Shown: in pieces, positions 61,301 through 64,000 of the stretch | Position numbering within the stretch: the stretch's first letter is position 1 | Layout: each line of letters begins with the position of its first letter | The notes under the pieces: generated by a model | Seen by the model: the letters and a program-made list of their open reading frames with translations, nothing else | What the model was told of the DNA's origin: nothing | The model's database searches: none | Origin: Ampullaceana balthica | Taxonomy: Eukaryota > Mollusca > Gastropoda > Lymnaeidae | Direction: 5' to 3' | NCBI GenBank assembly: GCA_944989445.1 | Contig: CALYLW010000038.1 | Location: forward strand, 1,785,313 to 1,849,312 | Length of the DNA: 64,000 nt | Made by a program: the position numbers and the translations under genes

Positions 61301-61404
61301 ATCCTGGATGCTACGTCATCATTCCAAGTACTTTTATTGAGGACTGTCCATCTCATTTCTTGCTCAGGGTATTTGGGGAGAAAAGGTTCTCCTTAAAAGG
61401 GTAA
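45734..61404 (+). CDS. calpain cysteine protease (catalytic core plus CBSW), with two alternative first exons
   Basis: Shared exons are 50171-50314, 51503-51643, 55423-55616, 56057-56225, 56651-56731, 57505-57593, 58340-58509, 59694-59810, 60050-60171 and 61189-61404; phases agree throughout and encode 480 residues. Either first exon 45734-46342 (203 codons) or 47402-47737 (112 codons) joins in phase 0, giving 683 or 592 residues. Catalytic residues are Cys in QGILGDCWFL (codon 51587-51589), His in GLIPGHAYTI (56702-56704) and Asn in IRNPWG (57547-57549). CBSW/domain III follows, from FWMSFRDFF to HFLLRVFGEKRF. Calpains are calcium-dependent intracellular proteases that cut regulatory proteins at limited sites. 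A TAA closes the frame at 61402, but GTAATT at 61401 could be a donor to penta-EF exons beyond the window. Introns carry several transposons and minisatellites. Confidence 0.88.
47402..47737 (+). CDS. calpain alternative first exon B (MGCASS N terminus)
   Basis: ATGGGATGTGCCAGTAGT codes MGCASSHDHS; 112 codons run to donor GTATGT at 47738 in phase 0. Gly2, Cys3 and Ser6 again form a dual-acylation signal. The rest is Ser/Tyr-rich and ends SDASYSYATS. It shares no obvious similarity with exon A beyond the first six residues. It cannot simply be spliced after exon A: the nearby acceptor-like AGs (47414, 47417) would give stops in the phase-0 frame. I therefore read it as an alternative promoter/first exon. 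Confidence 0.72.
48599..49580 (+). mobile_element. non-autonomous Helitron, 982 bp, in calpain intron
   Basis: Starts A|TCTATATATATAATTC and ends with hairpin GCGGCGTATGCTATGCCGC, then GGGGCGTCTAG|T; the A|T host site and CTAG end are diagnostic. At 48806-48880 it contains a tRNA-Val-like module (TACTGGTTATCACG, GGTCCTGGGTTCAAGC). An inverted partial copy of its own family (GACCCGCGGCGTAGC near 49053) makes it longer than the 525-bp copy at 25613. Confidence 0.9.
50171..51643 (+). CDS. calpain exons 2-3: start of protease core with catalytic Cys
   Basis: Exon 50171-50314 codes TQEEYEEVLYSLRPG to WLRPQ, the usual pre-catalytic calpain stretch (Y-DPEFPA, then W-RP). Exon 51503-51643 codes EILGDKFYPEFVIDG then the active-site block QGILGDCWFL. 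Both exons are whole-codon. The intron between them (50315-51502) contains an 799-bp hAT element at 50481-51279 with a nested MITE. Confidence 0.9.
50481..51279. mobile_element. hAT element remnant, 799 bp, in calpain intron
   Basis: Ends TAGTGCTGTTAACG and CGCAGCCCTA; GTATTTAT flanks both sides (50473-50480, 51280-51287). Related to 26413-27023 and 60288-60913. Confidence 0.88.
50862..51045 (+). mobile_element. MITE of the CAATGTTCC family nested in the hAT
   Basis: Ends CAATGTTCCCTTTAAG and CTTAGAAGGAACATC; same internal GCACACAGACCAACGAAGC-type right end as 35737-35903. Confidence 0.65.
51937..54792 (-). mobile_element. hAT transposon (ZMYM1/DUF4371-like) in calpain intron 3
   Basis: Left end CAGTGGCGTAGCTAGACC; TGAAGATT flanks both sides (51929-51936, 54793-54800). 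The right end CGGACCGCCAATG lacks about 25 terminal bases compared with 29624 but the target duplication is intact. The minus strand encodes transposase fragments: HRESIHEEDINSIKNIGHFL and LLDLLAKYDPVLCEHL (53431-53676), then MDRIIKELKELFDQLHVHVR (52937-53188). The catalytic core between them is missing. Confidence 0.92.
52470..52757. mobile_element. hAT MITE nested in the intronic hAT
   Basis: GGGTCGGTAAACTTTTTGTC at the left and GGTTTCCCAACCCCTG at the right, with GAGCCACATCTGGCTCGCGA inside: a sister of 41415-41748. TCTTAA flanks roughly match. Confidence 0.82.
54950..55240. repeat. degenerate ~24-bp repeat (AGCAAGGTTGAGATTA)
   Basis: About ten imperfect units with ATATAGAGCAAGG, between the intronic hAT and calpain exon 4. 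Confidence 0.8.
55423..57593 (+). CDS. calpain exons 4-7: rest of catalytic domain with His and Asn
   Basis: Exon 4 (55423-55616) has WRFGQWVQVIIDDRLPT and EFWVPLVEKAYAK; exon 5 (56057-56225) LYGCYEALGGG and DLTGGLAERFEL; exon 6 (56651-56731) the His block GLIPGHAYTI; exon 7 (57505-57593) the Asn block CIRNPWGDGAKWKGSW. These are the standard PC1/PC2 landmarks, in order and with none of the catalytic residues altered, so the enzyme should be active. Confidence 0.9.
57080..57455. repeat. 52-bp minisatellite in calpain intron
   Basis: Seven units with ATCATGGTAGACTATGAGT end about 50 bases before the acceptor of exon 57505. Confidence 0.94.
58340..61404 (+). CDS. calpain exons 8-11: end of PC2 and CBSW domain
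   Basis: Exon 8 (58340-58509) has WVDDDVRESILGKLDSAEFW and CHLSPD; an acidic DFDGDGTPD stretch follows. Exon 9 (59694-59810) has WVLGKTAGGSRNN and DQYLLSL, exon 10 (60050-60171) VISLMQEHRQ and IGFFLYQ, exon 11 (61189-61404) FINYREVSGRFELDPG, CYVIIPSTF and FLLRVFGEK, all typical of calpain domain III. The frame ends FSLKG-stop unless a donor at 61401 is used. Confidence 0.85.
58643..59008 (+). mobile_element. CAATGTTCC-family MITE with an internal 20-bp array
   Basis: Starts AATGTTCCATTTAAGCTGC and ends GGACCACCTAACCTCAGAG with AGAACATT. Ten 20-bp units TGAGTCTGTTATTTTGCACA fill 58800-58985 and look like an amplification of the element's own GCACATG-G right end. Confidence 0.72.
59050..59495. 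repeat. ~61-bp tandem repeat in calpain intron
   Basis: About seven units containing ACCATTGATATTCTGAG and GTACTGTGTCTGAAATA; alternation of unit types (CTGCCAATC, CTACAAACC) suggests pairwise duplication. Confidence 0.92.
60288..60913 (-). mobile_element. hAT element remnant with BED finger, 626 bp, in calpain intron
   Basis: Ends TAGGGCTGTTATTG and CGAAGCCCTA; GTGTAATG flanks both sides (60280-60287, 60914-60921). The minus strand from 60667 encodes MADSFSAVKFK, KVYCVHCHKQFSFKG and SNTSLTYH, the same BED finger as at 26666. No catalytic domain. Confidence 0.92.
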
Positions 61405-61419
61405 TTGGATAAAACTAAG

Positions 61420-61655
61420 CAAAGGATTTTTTTTTGGTGTCCCATAACCTTGTGGTCGGAGGGGGTTCTAATGTTTCCATTAGAGCTTTCTCAGGGCTTG
61501 GTAGACCTTGGAGGCGCCCATCTCCTCTCCAGGTCAGCGGAGGACTTTTTAGCGATAGTCATTCATCAACATTTTTATTGTGGCTTTGACGTGGGCTAGA
61601 TCCCACGCCATTCAGCTTGTGAAGCAAGCACACTATTGACTTCGCTATCCAGCAA
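61420..61655 (-). mobile_element. tRNA-derived SINE-like element
   Basis: On the minus strand it starts near GGATAGCGAAGTCAATAGTG (A-box region) and GTGGGATCTAGCC (B-box-like), and ends in a run of A at 61429-61436. It directly follows the last calpain exon seen. Confidence 0.5.
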
Positions 61656-61717
61656 AGGATAGTTACCCTCTAACTGAATTCAACTTACATGAACATTAAC
61701 TTTTGGCTCTTGAGTCA

Positions 61718-61905
61718 TCCTATATAATAAAAGGCAATTTTCTGTCCAGTCATCTATAGCGATTGGTCCCTCAAACACATATGACTCCTACAGCCAATCA
61801 TATTGAACACGTTTAGGCGGACTTTCAAAACGAGTTATTTTTGGTGCAGTATTTCTTCCAAGACTTTATTTTGAGTTATTCGCATTGGGATTTATAGTCA
61901 AATGT
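61718..61905 (+). mobile_element. Helitron 5' fragment
   Basis: A|TCCTATATAATAAAAGGC start; nearly identical to the first ~190 bases of 24650. Confidence 0.7.
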
Positions 61906-61949
61906 ATAATATAAAAACAAGGTATTAGTATCAGTAGGCCTGACAGGAC

Positions 61950-62790
61950 GCAGTGGCGTAGCTAGGGGGGTGCAGGGGGAGACATATGTCCCCGGGCGCC
62001 ACGTTAGTGGGCGCCAAAATGAGTATTAACATTAATTATTTAGATTTATTTTGATGTAAACTAATGTATTTCAAGTACGTTTGCAAGATTGAAATTTGGA
62101 GCTCCATAAATATCTTCTTTACAAACCAGTTGGCAAGCATGATTTTGGCCCCATTGAGCATTAAGGGGCGCCATGTGGATTTTTAAACTAAAAAAGTAAC
62201 CATTAAAGAATAATTTTTAGGTTTTGTTCCGATACATTCCAAAGACGCAGCAAGCCTTGAAAGGGTTATCGTAGAGAAAATGAAATATGATAACATACCT
62301 CTAGCCGACTGTCGGTCACAATAACATAATAATGCTTATGTAATGACTGGGGATATATCCGGCCTTCAACGGCGAATATGTGCCAGAAATCACAGAGCAT
62401 TGTTTGCAAACTGTGACAACCACAGCTTAAACTCAGCTAAACATAGGGTTGCCAGACGTCCGGCAGAAGGAGGTACATGTCCTCCTTTTTAGCTCAATGT
62501 TCTCCGTCTGGTAGGTAAAGCTAAAATCGTTTAAAATGTCGGGCTTCTCTTACATTTTATATTAAAATTTTTATGTATCGTTTTTAAAACTATTACATCG
62601 TATGTTTACTTAAAATAAAAATAGATTCTGGCTATTTTTAAAACTTACAAACCAAGTCAAGGACGAAAAATCTAGTTCTAGTTTAAAAAAATATCGCAGT
62701 CATTGAAAATGAAATGGAAGAAACAGCAGTATTGGAGGTTATGAGCCGTCTTCACACAACATTGTAAGTTTTGAATTTTAAAAAAAAGTA
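61950..62790. other. transposon debris, no gene
   Basis: CAGTGGCGTAGCTAGGGGG at about 61953 is the left end of a hAT related to 29624; AGGGTTGCCAGACGTCCGG near 62446 starts another short element. No matching right ends were fixed. Confidence 0.5.
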
Positions 62791-64000
62791 AAAAAAACAA
62801 GTTTTTGACTATAAATCCTTTATGTACGAGACGTAACTAAAAGAATGTTCATTATAATACGCAGCGCAAGACCATCCAACAATACAAAATTGTAGTTGTG
62901 TCTTAAAACATGTTTAATATAATGCGCACCGATCAGGAATATGTTTATAAAAAGTGTTGTCAGTAAAATACGCACCTTATTGCGCGACAGAAAGGTCGTT
63001 CAAATAATACGCACCGCGACACTCTATCTCAAAAAATAACATGATACAGAGGAATAAATAAAATAATCTAAAAAATCATTAATTCAATTACGGTACATGT
63101 GATCGATCTGAAATTTTGATACAAAGTTTTTATCATCGCCACCAAACTGCCTGCTAAAGTTTTGGCGACAAGCAATCAAGGGTGCAGACACCACGAGTTA
63201 ATATAAAGGATTTAATAAGAAAAACCCGTAAAAAACCAAGTTTTTGACTATAAATCCTTTATGTACGAGATGTATCTAAAAGAATGTTCATTATAATACG
63301 CAGCGCCAGATCATCTAGAAATACAAAAATGCAGTTGTGTCGTAAAACATGTTTAATATAATGCGCACCGATCAGGAATATGTTTATAAAAAGAGTTGTC
63401 AATAAAATACGCACCTTATTGCGCGACAGAAAGGTTGTTCAATATAATACGCACCGCGACGCTCTATCTCAAAAAATAGCATGATACATAGGAATAAATA
63501 AAATAATTTAAAAAATCAATAATTTAATTACGGTACATGCGATCGATCTGAAATTTTGATACATAGTTTTTATCATTGCCTCCAAACTGCCTGCTAAATT
63601 TCAGCTCGCTGGCTTACGATGAAGTGGGTTAAAAATCGATCAAAAGTTTTGGCGACAAGCAAGGGCGGGCGGTCGGGCGGTCGGCCGCAGACACCACGAG
63701 TTAATATAAAGGATTTAATTTTTTTTAAACGTAAAAAACCAAGTTTTTGACTATAAATCCTTTATGTACGAGATGTAACTAAAAGAATGTTCATTATAAT
63801 ACGCAGCGCCAGATCATCTAGAAATACAAAATTGCAGTTGTGTCGTAAAACATGTTTAATATAATGCGCACCGATCAGGAATATGTTTATAAAAAGAGTT
63901 GTCAATAAAATACGCACCTTATTGCGCGACAGAAAGGATGTTCAATATAATACGCACCGCGACGCTCTATCTCAAAAAATAGCATGATACATAGGAATAA
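62790..64000 (+). repeat. tandem array of the ~500-bp dispersed repeat
   Basis: Three units start at about 62792, 63227 and 63729, each with CAAGTTTTTGACTATAAATC, ATGCGCACCGATCAGGAATA and GCGCGACAGAAAGG; the first is internally deleted and the third runs off the window. A single inverted copy is at 2460-2975. Unit junctions are TTAATATAAAGGATTTAA next to CGTAAAAAACC. Confidence 0.9.

Noticed and set aside
61405..61599. 64-codon frame just after the last calpain exon
   Set aside because: It has no calpain-like or EF-hand sequence and lies across a SINE-like element on the other strand.

Overview
The window is a piece of an animal nuclear genome. It is AT-rich, has GT/AG introns, long intergenic and intronic spaces, and many old DNA transposons. 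Gene content (an SLC46-like transporter, a TMEM196-like tetraspan protein, a calpain) and repeat style (hAT MITEs, Helitrons, Jockey-type LINEs, tRNA-derived SINEs, dozens of minisatellites) suggest a lophotrochozoan, most likely a mollusc. The species cannot be named from sequence alone.

Three host genes were assembled by hand from exons whose splice phases agree. (1) 1525-5978, + strand: the last five exons (236 codons plus stop) of an SLC46-type major-facilitator transporter; its 5' part lies outside the window. (2) 11143-15637, - strand: a complete-looking five-exon, 180-residue four-pass membrane protein resembling TMEM196; all introns are phase 0 and the first one holds a 2.3-kb minisatellite with higher-order structure. 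(3) 45734-61404, + strand: a classical calpain catalytic core plus CBSW (domain III), with Cys, His and Asn all visible. It has two alternative first exons; each encodes its own N-terminal Met-Gly-Cys acylation motif and each ends in phase 0 in front of the same second exon. No penta-EF-hand exon was recognised before the window ends.

The rest is mostly repeat. From 16 to 45 kb there is no recognisable host gene: hAT MITEs with perfect 8-bp target duplications, a hAT inside a hAT (29624-33653), Helitrons with textbook A|T insertion, a fold-back element (20.37-21.22 kb), a 5'-truncated LINE (37.7-38.9 kb), a LINE RNase H fragment (41.2-42.1 kb) and about two dozen different minisatellites. The minisatellites together take up about a sixth of the window. 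A ~500-bp dispersed repeat occurs once at 2.5 kb and as a tandem array at the right edge.

The observations most worth following are: the two acylation-encoding first exons of the calpain; an 18-bp minisatellite that is an in-frame amplification of the conserved CTDGAP motif of a hAT transposase; a 37-bp array with five exactly spaced TGACGTCA (CRE) palindromes; higher-order repeat organisation in the TMEM196-like intron; a minisatellite that supplies the stop codon of the transporter; and Helitrons that carry a tRNA-Val-like module.
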